Assembly: GCF_020099395.1 (NCBI RefSeq)
Contig: NZ_CP083590.1
Span: 7,564,001-7,628,000, forward strand
Direction of reading: 5' to 3'
DNA from: Streptomyces mobaraensis
GTDB taxonomy: Bacteria; Actinomycetota; Actinomycetes; Streptomycetales; Streptomycetaceae
Length of the DNA: 64,000 bases
Positions within the stretch are counted from its first letter, which is position 1; every line of letters starts with the position of its first letter. The position numbers and the translations under genes were made by a program. The notes below the pieces were generated by a model. That model ran no database searches, had not been told where the DNA came from, and saw only the letters and a list, made by a program, of their open reading frames with translations. This document shows, one piece after another, positions 9,301 to 17,344 of the stretch.

Positions 9301-10406
9301 GGCTGGGCGGCTTCCTCCGTACCGCCGCCCGCGAGTATCCGGACACGGTCGCCCGCCTGGTGACCCTGCCCGGCGGGCCGGACACCGGCGGGACGGCGGC
9401 CGCGATCGTCGCGGAACTCCTCGCCCCCGACCGGGAACCCGTCGTCGTCCGCACCGACGACGGCCGGCGGTTCGGCACCGAGCCGCGGGAGGCCCCGCTG
9501 GGCCCGCTGCTCACGGACGACGCGTCCACGGCCGAGCGGGCGGCGACGGCGCTCGGGCTCGGCCCGCAGTCCGTCCTGCTGTTCGCGGGCGGGGCGCGCG
9601 GCATCGCGGCGCGCGTCGCCGTCGCCCTCGCGGCGGCCGCCCGCTGCCGGATCGAACTGCTCGGCCGCACCGCCCTGTCCGACGCCCCCGAGCCGCCCGG
9701 CATCGCGGGGGTCACCGGGCGCGCCGCCCTGCGGACCGCGCTCGCCGGGCTCGACGGGCTCCGGCCCGCGGAGATCGACCGGCAGGCCGGCCTCGTCCTG
9801 GCCCGCCGCGAGATCGAGGCGACCCTCGCCGCGATCCGCACGTCCGGCGGCGCGGCCGGATACCGCTCCGTCGACCTGCGGGACGCGGAGGCCGTCGAGC
9901 AGACGGTCAAGGAGATCCACGCCCGGCACGGACGCGTCGACGGCCTCGTGCACGCCGCCGGCGTCATCGAGGACAGACTCATCGCCGACAAGGACCCGGC
10001 CTCCTTCACCCGCGTCCACGACACCAAGGCGGAGAGCGCCCGCACGCTCTTCGCCGCGCTGCGCCGGCTCCCCGAACCTCCGTGCTTCACCGTGCTGTTC
10101 GGATCCGTCGCGGCGGTGCACGGCAACCGGGGCCAGGCGGACTACGCCGCCGCCAACGACGCCCTCGCCGCCCAGGGCCGGGCGTGGCACCGCGCCACGG
10201 GCGCGCGGACGGTGACCGTCCACTGGGGGCCGTGGGCCCCGGACGGCTCGCACGGCGGGATGGTCGGCCCGGAACTCGCCCGGGAGTACGCCCGGCGCGG
10301 CATCGGCCTGATCGACCCGAGGGAGGGAACGCTCGCCCTGCTGCGGGAGCTGACCTGGGGCGACGACGCCACGTGCGAGGTCGTCCACGCCGCTCCGGGG
10401 TGGTGA
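3348..10406 (+). CDS. Iterative type I PKS, PUFA/HglE-like: NPD-NPD-KS-AT-ACP-KR
   Basis: The 2352-residue synthase subunit has these domains in order: two nitronate-monooxygenase-type (PfaD-like enoyl reductase) barrels at about 25-260 and 300-640; ketosynthase at about 674-1110 with Cys865 in VDAACASS plus EAHGTGT and GHTKCAAG histidine motifs; acyltransferase at about 1297-1600 with Ser1389 in GHSYGE; one ACP with Ser1796 in LSVDSIKR, the PUFA-type ACP motif; ketoreductase at about 2075-2330 with GGARGIA and Tyr2266. The second barrel keeps ECGGH (His445); the first has ECGGP and may be non-catalytic. GTG at 3348 follows GGAGG at ideal spacing; GTG at 3420 is an alternative matching where homology begins. 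Its stop overlaps the next gene by GTGA. It likely extends and reduces a chain iteratively with the second subunit. The product is unknown. Confidence 0.93.
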   Translation: MSVLPPAPPAWSRFQSPSWGAVFVVQTTVIGVSPFGEADPRLVAAVRRAGGLGVLDLGDGGRHAREALALVRRWTGGDFGVRVAEGCALSPDELRDRHAPGPHTVLLAPGARPPVGWGPGVTVLAEAGSRAEARAAVRAGAAGIVARGSECGGPAGDLSTYVLLQQLLADPESDVPVWACGGVGPNTAAAAVLAGAAGVVLDVQLALLAEAATPPALARLLRTADGTGTVHADGRRLLDRERPGLPAELRERPVPLGQDAFLARRFARDHRTVGDAVRAVREGVEQAFRAPGAADALRPGSAMCRSLGTELPVAQGPMTRVSDQARFAAAVAESGGLPFLALALSGPERTRSLLEETRDVLAGRPWGVGILGFAPDEVRRAQLDAVRELRPTHAVLAGGRPAQAAALEAHGVRTFLQTPTPGLLGQFLDAGARRFVFEGAECGGHVGPSNSFPLWEAQLDVLERFLDDRHRREPDEPPGIEVLFAGGIHDERSAAMVAALSAGLTRRGAAVGVLMGTAYLFTREAVECGAVRPGFQHTVLAAESTVLLDTAPGHVTRCVPSPFTDTYRRRQEELRRQGVRGREAWERLERLNLGRLRIAAKGVERVADELRPVDEERQLDEGMFMAGEVAVLRDATTTVAALHRAVTDRAAAFYERRAAPAAGVAPSRTTPAPAPPLDVAIVGMAGMFPGAPDLSAFWAQVLAGTDAVTEVPESRWDPALHHGPEAPAHDTSASRWGGFLPGIPFDPLRFGIPPASLASVEPVQLLALEAARRALADAGYERRDFPRARTAVIFGAEAGSDLSNATALRTVLPSYLGGPLPEDLAEQLPVLTEDSFPGMLANVISGRIANRLDLGGANYTVDAACASSLAALDAACKELTTGTADLVLCGGADLHNGINDYVLFSSVHALSPTGRCRTFDAEADGIALGEGIACVVLKRLADARRDGDRIYAVVKGVGSSSDGRSRGLTAPRPEGQRTALERAYAQARIAPAQVGLVEAHGTGTVVGDRTELDVLTEVFRESGAEPGGCVIGSVKSQIGHTKCAAGLAGLIKTALALYTGVRPPTLHVRRPNPAWRPENSPFVFHRRALPWAVPPGERVGGVSAFGFGGTNFHVVLRGCEDDAPPRQAADAWPAELFLFRGEAAIEELLRLAGMGSEAGWEAGADGSGAARWRPWRLRDLARAAARRAADPAAGPVTAAVVAADLAELPGLLRAALAGRAAPGVFTAGEEREALASAAGGNAFMPGADGDGRASGGECDALTPGAEGNGRAPEAECNTLTPRAEACTPKPTAGRPAGKLAFLFPGQGSQRPGMLADLFTAFPETHERLRRAPVAAMFPPAAFDPAERDAQRARLADTRRAQPALGATCLAVHDVLSTLGVRPDMAAGHSYGELVALCVADAFPAADLPELSELRAEAMLSAAGGEPGAMAAVTAGADAVEAVLAGAGLLGDVVVAGRNSPSQTTISGPSLAVRRGTAALEDAGFGVRPLDVACAFHSPMMAGAAETFAEALASRPLRAPEIPVWSGLTATRHPADPAELRSRLAGQITAPVRFAEQIEAMYEAGARVFVEAGPGTVLTGLVRATLGDRPHLAVPFEPHPEAGLRGHLETLARLAVSGGVHIDAEALFAGRDAVEAEPGRTPERPGWIVDGHLVRTADGGPVPGGMRPARRIAPPAPAPGGAGAHGAGGADRAVLLQDFLRGGRELIAAQRDVLLTYFGGTEAVPPQAPAEPLPGLLPEPAAVPAARTAAEAAALPAEDAEPDLLATVLSVISERTGYPVEMLDPGLDLEADLSVDSIKRTEIAGELARRLAGTGARIPDDADLEALTRARTAESIVAWMGAHTGGPAAETLAPGPGQDQEPDGTAAPEPAGVAPRRYVPCRVALDDTPPPDEPPDLRGIRVLVLGGGDATARALLARLGEMGAHATRSDDAPGPLGAVILLDGSAGEGAGPVLPGAFPLLKELLGRGPRHLLCVRWAEDGDRADGLGGFLRTAAREYPDTVARLVTLPGGPDTGGTAAAIVAELLAPDREPVVVRTDDGRRFGTEPREAPLGPLLTDDASTAERAATALGLGPQSVLLFAGGARGIAARVAVALAAAARCRIELLGRTALSDAPEPPGIAGVTGRAALRTALAGLDGLRPAEIDRQAGLVLARREIEATLAAIRTSGGAAGYRSVDLRDAEAVEQTVKEIHARHGRVDGLVHAAGVIEDRLIADKDPASFTRVHDTKAESARTLFAALRRLPEPPCFTVLFGSVAAVHGNRGQADYAAANDALAAQGRAWHRATGARTVTVHWGPWAPDGSHGGMVGPELAREYARRGIGLIDPREGTLALLRELTWGDDATCEVVHAAPGW
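7056..7217 (+). repeat. Three 54-bp in-frame repeats in the KS-AT linker
   Basis: Three consecutive 18-codon units at 7056-7109, 7110-7163 and 7164-7217 encode related peptides: GGNAFMPGADGDGRAS-like, GGECDALTPGAEGNGRAP and EAECNTLTPRAEACTP. They lie in the glycine/alanine-rich linker between ketosynthase and acyltransferase. Units 2 and 3 are more alike than unit 1. This suggests in-frame tandem duplication in a flexible spacer. Confidence 0.75.
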
Positions 10407-13400
10407 CGGTGGACCGCGGCCGCTCCGGGAACCCCGTGCAGGAACCGGTGGCCGTCACCGGCATGGCGGTCGTGCTGCCCGGCGCGGACGACCTGGACCG
10501 CTACTGGCGCAACCTCCGCACCGGCGTGGACGCCGTCACCGAGGTGCCGCCGGGGCGCTGGGACGAGGAGGAGTACCGCTCCGGTGCCGTCTACTGCCGG
10601 CGCGGCGGCTTCGTCGACGACCGGCTCGCCGGCTTCGACCCCGCCGCCTTCGGCATCATGCCGGGCTCCGTCCCGGCCACCGAGCCCGACCAGCTGATCG
10701 CCCTGCGGACGGCCGCCGCCGCGATCGCCGACGCGGGCGGGCTCGCCGCGGTGGATCCCGCACGGGTCGGAGTGGTGCTGGGCCGCGGCGGCTACCTTAC
10801 GCCCGGGCTGGCCCGGCTCGACCAACGCGTCCGCACCGCAGGCCAGTTGGTCCGTACGATGCGGGAGCTGCTGCCCGAGCTCGGCGCGGAGCGGCTGGCC
10901 CGGGTCCGTACCGCCTTCGAGGAGGCCCTCGGGCCGGACAGCCCCGAGGCCGTCATCGGCCTGGTCCCCAACTTCGCCGCCTCGCGCGTCGCCAACCGGC
11001 TCGACCTGCGCGGCCCCGCCTACACGGTCGACGCGGCCTGCGCCTCGTCCCTGCTGGCGGTCGCCCAGGCCGTGGGCGAGCTGACCGCCGGACGCTGCGA
11101 CGTGATGCTCGCCGGAGGCGTGCACCACTGCCACGACGTGACGCTGTGGTCGGTGTTCGCCCGGCTCGGGGCCCTCTCCCCGAGCCAGCGGATCCGCCCC
11201 TTCCACCGGGACGCGGACGGCGTGCTGATGGGCGAGGGCACCGCCGTGCTCGTCCTCAAGCGGCTGGCCGACGCCGTCCGGGCCGGCGACCGGGTGTACG
11301 CGGTGGTCCGGGGCACCGGCGTGGCCGGCGACGGGCGTGCCGCCGCCCTGGTGAACCCGGACCCGGACGGTCAGACGCGGGCGGTCCGGCTCGCCTGGGA
11401 GGCGGCCGGCCTGGATCCCGCCGCGCCCGGCGCGATCGGGCTGCTCGAAGCGCACGGCACCGGAACGCCCAACGGGGACGCGGCCGAAATCACCACGTTG
11501 CGACGGGTGTTCGGCACTCCGCGTGAACCGGACGCGGTCATCGGCTCGGTCAAGTCGATGATCGGCCACACCATGCCCGCGGCGGGCGCCGCCGGCCTGG
11601 TCAAGGCCGCTCTCGCGCTCCACCACCGCGTGCTGCCGCCCACCCTGCACTGCGACGACCCCCACCCCGGGCTGCTCGCCACCCGCTTCCGCCCGTCCCC
11701 GGTGGCCCGCCCCTGGGAGGCCGGTCCCGAGACCGACGTGCGTCGGGCGGGGGTGAACGCCTTCGGCTTCGGCGGCATCAACGCCCATGTGGTGCTGGAG
11801 GAGTTCCGCCCGTCGGTGGGGAAGAGGCGTTCCGCGTCCGCGGGGCTCCGGGTCGACGAGCCCGAACCGGTCCTGCGGCTCGCGGCGGACTCGGCGGAGG
11901 GGCTGCGCGCGCTGCTCGACAGCGAGGACGCCCGGCTGCGTGCCGCGACGGACGCCGGCACCGGAGGCGTCCGGCTGGCCGTGGCCGGGCCCGGAACCGA
12001 CCGTCTCGCCCTCGCCCGTAAAGTGGTCGCCCGCGGCACGGCCTGGGGAGGCCGCCGCGAGGTGTGGTTCGCGCCCAGGCCGCTGCTCGGGCCGGCCGGC
12101 GGCCGTACCGCCTTCCTCTTCCCCGGCCTGGAGGCCGGTTTCACCCCGCAGGGCGAGGACGTCGCCCGCCACTTCGGGCTGCCCCGCCCCACCTGGCAGC
12201 AGGCCCGCGTCGGCGCCGTGGCCGAACACGGCGCCGCCGTCGTCGACCTCGGCCGGCTCCTCGCCACCGCGCTCCGCCGCTGCGGCATCACCCCCGACGC
12301 CCTGGCCGGGCACAGCGTGGGGGAGTGGACCGCCATGGCCGTCGGCGGAATCTTCGCCGACAAGGAAGTCGACGCCTTCCTGAGGGACTTCGACCCCCTG
12401 ACGCTGCGGGTCCCCGACCTGGTCTTCACGGCCTTCGGAGCGCCCGCCGAGCAGGTGGAGGCGGCCATGTCCGGGATCCGCGGCGTGGCCCTCTCCCACG
12501 ACAACGCCCCGCACCAGTCCGTGGCCTGCGGCCCCGCGGCCCAGGTGGAGAAGGTCGCGGAACGGCTGGGCCGCGCGGGTGTGCTCGGCCGTACGCTGCC
12601 CTTCGCGTCCGGCTTCCACACGCCCATGCTGATGCCCTATCTCGGGCCGATCCGGGAGGCGATGCGGCGCTTCGCCCTGCACCGCCCCTCGGTGCCGGTC
12701 TGGTCGGGCACCACCTGCGCACCGTTCCCCGCGCAGGAGGCCGAAATCCGTGAGGTGACGGTACGTCACCTTGTGGAACCGGTCCGATTCCGCGGCCTGG
12801 TCGCATCCCTCCACACGGCCGGGTTCCGGGCCTTCGTCCAGGCGGGCCAGGGCCAGTTGCCCGCCCTCGTCGACGACATCCTCGCCGACCGCGAGCACCT
12901 GGCGGTCACCGTCGGAAGCACCGACGGCGACGGCCTTGGTCCGCTGCGCCGGGCGGCGGCCGGTCTGTGGGCGTACGGGGCGGAACCCGACCTCGCCGCC
13001 CTGGCCCCCGGGGCGGGCCGCTCCGCCGGCACCGTCCCGCTGCCGCCCACGGCACCGGCCCACCCGGGCGTACGGCTCGGCCTGGACGCCGGGCCGGTCC
13101 GTCTCGAACCGGCCACCAGGGACCGGCTGCGGACGGAACTGCGCGCCGCCCTCACCGGTGCGAGAGCGCCCGGTACCGGTCAGCTCGACGCCGCCGCACG
13201 GCGGTTCCCGGAGGCAGCCGAGCTGCGCGCCCTGCTGACCGAGACGGCCGGCACGGCCGCGGCCCTCTTCGCGGCGCACTCCACTCGCGGCGCGGCCGCG
13301 CAGTCCTCCGCCCCCGGCACGCCGGCGCCGGTGGCCGGTCCGGAGTCCGAGGGCGCGACCGGAGACCCCGCCCCCGGCCCGGCCGGGGCGGCCCCCCGGT

Positions 13401-15025
13401 GGCCGGAAGAGGCCCCGTCCGCCGCGGCCGCCCCCGGCGCGGCGTTGCCGCCTCCCGCGCGGACCACCACGCTCAGAGTGGCCCTCGACACCATGCCCTA
13501 CCTCACCGACCACTGCTTCTACCACCAGCGGCCGGACTGGCCCGACATCGGCGACCGCTGGCCCGTCGTCCCCGCGACGACCATGATCCGGCACATGACC
13601 GACGCGGCGGCCGCGTCCGGCGCCGGTGTCACGGTCGCCGTCCGCGGCGCCCGCTTCCTCGCCTGGCTGGTCGCCGAGCCCGCCGTCGACGTGACCATGA
13701 CCGTCCGGAGCGTCCCCGGACGCCCGGGCCGCCACACCGTGGACTTCGGCCCGTACGCGCGCGCCGAGACCGAAACGGCGCCTCGGTACCCGGCGCCGCC
13801 GGCCCGCTGGAGCGTGCCGGCCGGCGAGGAGGCGCCCACCGTGTCCGCCCGGCGCATGTACGACCAGCGCTGGATGTTCCACGGTCCGCTCTTCCAGGGC
13901 GTCACCGCGGTCACCGGACTCGGCGCACGGCACGTCCGGGGCGTGCTCACCGTTCCGCCCGCGCCCGGTGCGCTCCTCGACAGCGCCGGACAGCTCCTCG
14001 GCTACTGGCTGATGGCCACCCGTTCCGACCGCACGGTGGTCCTGCCGGTCGGGATCCGCGAGATCCGTTTCCACGGCCCCGAACCCGCCACCGGCGAGCG
14101 CCTCGACTGCCACGTCCGCATCACCGACCTCACCGAGACCCGGCTGGCGGCGGACGTCCAGCTCAGCCGGCGCGGAACCGTCCGGTGCGAGATCACCGGC
14201 TGGGAGGACCGCCGGTTCGACTCGCCGGCCGCCGCCGACGCCATCCGGCGCAGGCCCGGGGACAGCACCCTCGCCCGGATTCAGCCCGGCGGCTGGCACC
14301 TGGTCTTCGAGCACTGGCCCGACCCTGCCTCCCGTGACCTGGCGATGCGCAACCTGCTGGGCGGTGCCGAACGCGACGCCTACGCGGCCCGCCCGGCGCG
14401 CGGCAGAGCGCAGTGGCTGCTCGGCCGGATCGCCGCCAAGGACGCCGTACGCCACCACCTGTGGCGGCACGGCGCGGGCCCCGTCTTCCCCGCGGAGATC
14501 CGGGTGCGCAACGACGACACCGGCCGGCCGTACGCGGAAGGGGTGCACGGCCGCGAACTGCCGCTCCTCGACCTGTCGCTCGCCCACTGCGCGGAAGCCG
14601 CGGTCGCCCTGGCCCGCCCGTCGGACGCCGCGCCCACGGGCACCGGCCCCGGCATTGGCCCCGGCGTCGGCATCGACATCGAGGAGATCACCGAGCGGCC
14701 GGCGGCCACCCGCGACGCGGTCCTGGCCCCCGGGGAACTCCCGCTCCACGACCGCCTCGGCGGTGACGCGCGCGCCCTCACCCGCTTCTGGACGGCCAAG
14801 GAGGCCGCGGCCAAGGCCGAGGGCACCGGTCTGCACGGCAGGCCGCGCGACTTCCGCGTCACCGCCGCGGACGGGGACCGGATGACGGTCCGCACGCCCT
14901 CCGGCCGTACCCACTCCGTGTCCCTCGCCGAGGTCGGCAACCCGGCGGGCCTGCCGCCCCGCCGCTACGTCGTCGCCTGGACCGAGGACGCCCACCGGCA
15001 GCACCACGAGGAGAGTCCCTCATGA
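10403..15025 (+). CDS. Iterative type I PKS subunit: KS-AT-DH-PPTase
   Basis: The 1540-residue second subunit starts at GTG 10403, overlapping the first subunit's stop (GTGA), so translation is coupled. Ketosynthase at about 10-460 has Cys213 (VDAACASS), EAHGTGT and SVKSMIGHT, so it is a full condensing domain and not a Cys-less chain-length factor. Acyltransferase at about 570-890 has Ser638 in GHSVGEW. Dehydratase at about 1025-1280 has His1037 (LTDH) and Asp1193 (LLDSAGQ). The C-terminal 4'-phosphopantetheinyl transferase has Asp1425 in GIDIEE and WTAKEAAAKAEG. The fused PPTase probably activates the ACPs of the system. With the KR and NPD domains of the first subunit it completes a reductive cycle, as in PUFA synthases and heterocyst glycolipid synthases. 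Confidence 0.93.
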   Translation: MTVDRGRSGNPVQEPVAVTGMAVVLPGADDLDRYWRNLRTGVDAVTEVPPGRWDEEEYRSGAVYCRRGGFVDDRLAGFDPAAFGIMPGSVPATEPDQLIALRTAAAAIADAGGLAAVDPARVGVVLGRGGYLTPGLARLDQRVRTAGQLVRTMRELLPELGAERLARVRTAFEEALGPDSPEAVIGLVPNFAASRVANRLDLRGPAYTVDAACASSLLAVAQAVGELTAGRCDVMLAGGVHHCHDVTLWSVFARLGALSPSQRIRPFHRDADGVLMGEGTAVLVLKRLADAVRAGDRVYAVVRGTGVAGDGRAAALVNPDPDGQTRAVRLAWEAAGLDPAAPGAIGLLEAHGTGTPNGDAAEITTLRRVFGTPREPDAVIGSVKSMIGHTMPAAGAAGLVKAALALHHRVLPPTLHCDDPHPGLLATRFRPSPVARPWEAGPETDVRRAGVNAFGFGGINAHVVLEEFRPSVGKRRSASAGLRVDEPEPVLRLAADSAEGLRALLDSEDARLRAATDAGTGGVRLAVAGPGTDRLALARKVVARGTAWGGRREVWFAPRPLLGPAGGRTAFLFPGLEAGFTPQGEDVARHFGLPRPTWQQARVGAVAEHGAAVVDLGRLLATALRRCGITPDALAGHSVGEWTAMAVGGIFADKEVDAFLRDFDPLTLRVPDLVFTAFGAPAEQVEAAMSGIRGVALSHDNAPHQSVACGPAAQVEKVAERLGRAGVLGRTLPFASGFHTPMLMPYLGPIREAMRRFALHRPSVPVWSGTTCAPFPAQEAEIREVTVRHLVEPVRFRGLVASLHTAGFRAFVQAGQGQLPALVDDILADREHLAVTVGSTDGDGLGPLRRAAAGLWAYGAEPDLAALAPGAGRSAGTVPLPPTAPAHPGVRLGLDAGPVRLEPATRDRLRTELRAALTGARAPGTGQLDAAARRFPEAAELRALLTETAGTAAALFAAHSTRGAAAQSSAPGTPAPVAGPESEGATGDPAPGPAGAAPRWPEEAPSAAAAPGAALPPPARTTTLRVALDTMPYLTDHCFYHQRPDWPDIGDRWPVVPATTMIRHMTDAAAASGAGVTVAVRGARFLAWLVAEPAVDVTMTVRSVPGRPGRHTVDFGPYARAETETAPRYPAPPARWSVPAGEEAPTVSARRMYDQRWMFHGPLFQGVTAVTGLGARHVRGVLTVPPAPGALLDSAGQLLGYWLMATRSDRTVVLPVGIREIRFHGPEPATGERLDCHVRITDLTETRLAADVQLSRRGTVRCEITGWEDRRFDSPAAADAIRRRPGDSTLARIQPGGWHLVFEHWPDPASRDLAMRNLLGGAERDAYAARPARGRAQWLLGRIAAKDAVRHHLWRHGAGPVFPAEIRVRNDDTGRPYAEGVHGRELPLLDLSLAHCAEAAVALARPSDAAPTGTGPGIGPGVGIDIEEITERPAATRDAVLAPGELPLHDRLGGDARALTRFWTAKEAAAKAEGTGLHGRPRDFRVTAADGDRMTVRTPSGRTHSVSLAEVGNPAGLPPRRYVVAWTEDAHRQHHEESPS

Positions 15026-15342
15026 CCACCACCCCCACGCCCGACGCCGTCACCCCCCTCCCCGGGACCGACGAGAGCGCCGTCCTCGCCGAGCTCACGG
15101 AGGCCCTGCACGCCGTCATCCCCGAACTCGCGCTGGAGAGCACGCCCGTCACCATGGAGACCCGCTTCGTCGAGGACCTCGACCTGGAGTCCATCGACCT
15201 GGTCACCCTCACCGCCGAACTGGGGCGCCGCTACGGCGACCGGGTCGACTTCCCGGCCTTCTTCGCCTCCCTCGAACTCACCGAGGTCATCGAGCTCTCC
15301 GCCGGGCGGCTGGTCCGGTACGTCGCAGGGCGTACGAGGTGA
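15022..15342 (+). CDS. Free-standing acyl carrier protein
   Basis: The 106-residue acidic protein has the carrier motif DLDLESIDLV with the phosphopantetheine serine at residue 57, in a four-helix-type ACP of usual size preceded by a loose 18-residue N-terminal tail. The ATG at 15022 overlaps the PKS stop (ATGA). A discrete ACP next to a megasynthase with a single internal ACP could load a starter, carry the finished chain to the hydrolase, glycosyltransferase or methyltransferase, or supply extra carrier capacity. The fused PPTase immediately upstream is the likely activating enzyme. Confidence 0.92.
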   Translation: MTTTPTPDAVTPLPGTDESAVLAELTEALHAVIPELALESTPVTMETRFVEDLDLESIDLVTLTAELGRRYGDRVDFPAFFASLELTEVIELSAGRLVRYVAGRTR

Positions 15343-16127
15343 CGACGGCCCGCCGCCCGCGCCTCAACGTCGCCCGCGTCGGACCACCCGGCGGGACCAC
15401 CGCCGTCCTGGTCCACGGCATCGCCACCGACAACCTGACCAGCTACTACTTCACCGTGGCCGCGGCGCTCGCCGAGGCCGGACACGACGTGGTGATGTAC
15501 GACCAGCGTGGCCACGGCCGCAGCGAACGCCCCGCCGCCGGCTACCGGCTGGAGGACTTCACGGGCGACCTCGCCGCCCTCGTCGACGGCCTGGACACCA
15601 CCGGTCCCGTCCACCTGGTCGGGAACTCCTTCGGCGGCACCGTCGCCTTCGACTACGCCCTGAGCCACCCCGACCGCGTCGCCGGCCTCGTCGTCGTGGA
15701 GTCCGAGCCGCCCACCGCGGCCTGGGCCGCGAAGATGAGCGGCATCCTCGCGGACTCCGCGGGCAGCCTCCACGACGCGCGCGCCCTGCCCTGGATCGAG
15801 CGGAACTACGGCCGGCACTCGGCCCGGCTGGTCCGCCAGGCCCGCCCGCTGCTGCGGGAGACGACGATCGCCGCCGACATCGCGGCCAGCCGGATCCCCA
15901 CCGAGGAACGCTGGCGGGAGCTCGACCTGCCCGTCCTCGCGGTGTACGGCAGCACCTCCGACCTCGCCGGCACGGCACCGTGGCTGGAGTCCCTGCTCCC
16001 CGACTGCCGCACCCACCGGATCGCGGGCCACGGCCACTCCGTCCTCGTGAACGCCCCCCGGGCCGTCGGGACGCTCCTGCTCGACTGGATCCGCGACGGT
16101 CACCGGGCGAAGGCGGCGCGCGTATGA
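15339..16127 (+). CDS. Alpha/beta hydrolase, possible chain-releasing thioesterase
   Basis: The 262-residue alpha/beta-hydrolase has an oxyanion-region HG (VLVHGIATDN), nucleophile elbow GNSFGG with Ser97, an Asp after the strand VLAVYGSTSD, and the late GHGHS histidine. GTG at 15339 overlaps the ACP stop. Its place directly after the ACP in a coupled operon suggests it releases or edits the acyl chain, a role often taken by such type II thioesterase-like hydrolases. A hydrolase acting on the glycosylated or methylated product cannot be excluded. Confidence 0.85.
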   Translation: MTTARRPRLNVARVGPPGGTTAVLVHGIATDNLTSYYFTVAAALAEAGHDVVMYDQRGHGRSERPAAGYRLEDFTGDLAALVDGLDTTGPVHLVGNSFGGTVAFDYALSHPDRVAGLVVVESEPPTAAWAAKMSGILADSAGSLHDARALPWIERNYGRHSARLVRQARPLLRETTIAADIAASRIPTEERWRELDLPVLAVYGSTSDLAGTAPWLESLLPDCRTHRIAGHGHSVLVNAPRAVGTLLLDWIRDGHRAKAARV

Positions 16128-17344
16128 GGCGGCCGAGGCGATTCCTCTTCGTCGTGCCGCCGCTCGTCGGACACGTCAACCCGGCCGTCGCGGTGGCCAC
16201 CGAACTCACCCGGCGCGGACACCGGGTCGCCTGGGCCGGTCTCCCCGGGCCCGTCGGGGACCTGGCCGGACCCGGCGCCGAGATCCACCCCTGTGACGCA
16301 CCCCGCGACCTCCACCGGCCGCCCGATCTGCGCGGGGCCGCCGCACTGCGCTTCCTGTGGCAGGACTTCCTCGTCCCGCTCGCCACGGCGATGGCGCCCG
16401 GGGTCGAACGGGCGGCCGCCGTCTTCCGCCCGGACGTGATCGTCGCCGACCAGCAGGCACTTGTCGGCGCCCTGACGGCCGAGCGGCTCGGCATCCCCTA
16501 CGCGACCTCCGCCACCACCTCCGCCGAGTTCTCCGCCGTCCTCGCCGGAATGCCGAAGGTGGCGGAATGGATCCACGGACTGCTGGCCGGACTGCGCGCC
16601 ACGCTCGGCGACCCGGCACGCACCCACGACCTCCGCTTCTCGCCCGACCTCGTCCTCGCCTTCACCACCACCGCCCTGGCGGACGGGTGCGCCGCGCCCC
16701 CGCAGACCCGCTTCGTGGGGCCCGCCCTCGCCCGGCGGTCCGACACGGCGCCCTTCCCCTGGGAGCGGCTCGACCCGGCACGGCACACCGTCCTGGTGTC
16801 CCTCGGCACCGCCAACACCGACCTCGGCGGCCGGTTCCTCACCGAGTGCGCGGCGGCCGTACGGGACCGCTCGCCGCGCCTCCAGGCCGTCGTCGCCGAC
16901 CCGGGCGGGGCGCTCGCCGGCACCTCGGACGACACGGTGCTGGCCGTGCCGAGCATGCCGCAACTCGCCCTGCTGCGGCGGGCGTCGGCGGTCGTCTGCC
17001 ACGCCGGGCACAACACCGTCGCGGAGTCCCTGCTGCACGGGGTGCCCCTGGTCGTCGCCCCCATCCGGGACGACCAGCCCGTGATCGCCGCACAGGTCAC
17101 CGCGGCCGGTGCCGGGATCCGGATCCGGTTCGGCCGCGGCGACCGCCAGGTGATCGGCGCCGCACTGGACGCCGTGCTCACCGAGCCCGGGTACCGCGCG
17201 GCCGCCCACCGCGTCCGGGACTCCTTCCGCGCCGCGGGAGGCGCCGCCGCGGCCGCCACGCACCTCGAAGAGGCCGCCGTACGTTGGGCGGAAGCCGAGC
17301 CCACCCCTGCCCCCACCCGACGAGGAGAACCGGGAAGACCATGA
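16124..17344 (+). CDS. GT1-family glycosyltransferase
   Basis: The 406-residue protein has the GT-B fold layout of UDP-glycosyltransferases and macrolide glycosyltransferases. The N-terminal acceptor half opens FLFVVPPLVGHVNPAVAVA. The donor-binding half carries HAGHNTVAESLLHGVP and then a VVAPIRDDQPV segment, the usual place of nucleotide-sugar contacts. ATG at 16124 overlaps the hydrolase stop (ATGA). It probably transfers a sugar to a hydroxyl of the synthase product, making a glycolipid-like molecule. There are no deoxysugar genes nearby, so a common cellular nucleotide sugar is likely. Confidence 0.9.
   Translation: MRRPRRFLFVVPPLVGHVNPAVAVATELTRRGHRVAWAGLPGPVGDLAGPGAEIHPCDAPRDLHRPPDLRGAAALRFLWQDFLVPLATAMAPGVERAAAVFRPDVIVADQQALVGALTAERLGIPYATSATTSAEFSAVLAGMPKVAEWIHGLLAGLRATLGDPARTHDLRFSPDLVLAFTTTALADGCAAPPQTRFVGPALARRSDTAPFPWERLDPARHTVLVSLGTANTDLGGRFLTECAAAVRDRSPRLQAVVADPGGALAGTSDDTVLAVPSMPQLALLRRASAVVCHAGHNTVAESLLHGVPLVVAPIRDDQPVIAAQVTAAGAGIRIRFGRGDRQVIGAALDAVLTEPGYRAAAHRVRDSFRAAGGAAAAATHLEEAAVRWAEAEPTPAPTRRGEPGRP

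Noticed and set aside
6011..10402. Plus-strand extension upstream of the second synthase gene
   Set aside because: The frame runs through the first synthase out of register; real homology starts at 10403 where GTGA overlaps the previous stop.
10142..15007. 1621-codon minus-strand frame opposite the second synthase
   Set aside because: Product is low-complexity G/A/R/V and antisense to a gene with intact catalytic residues.
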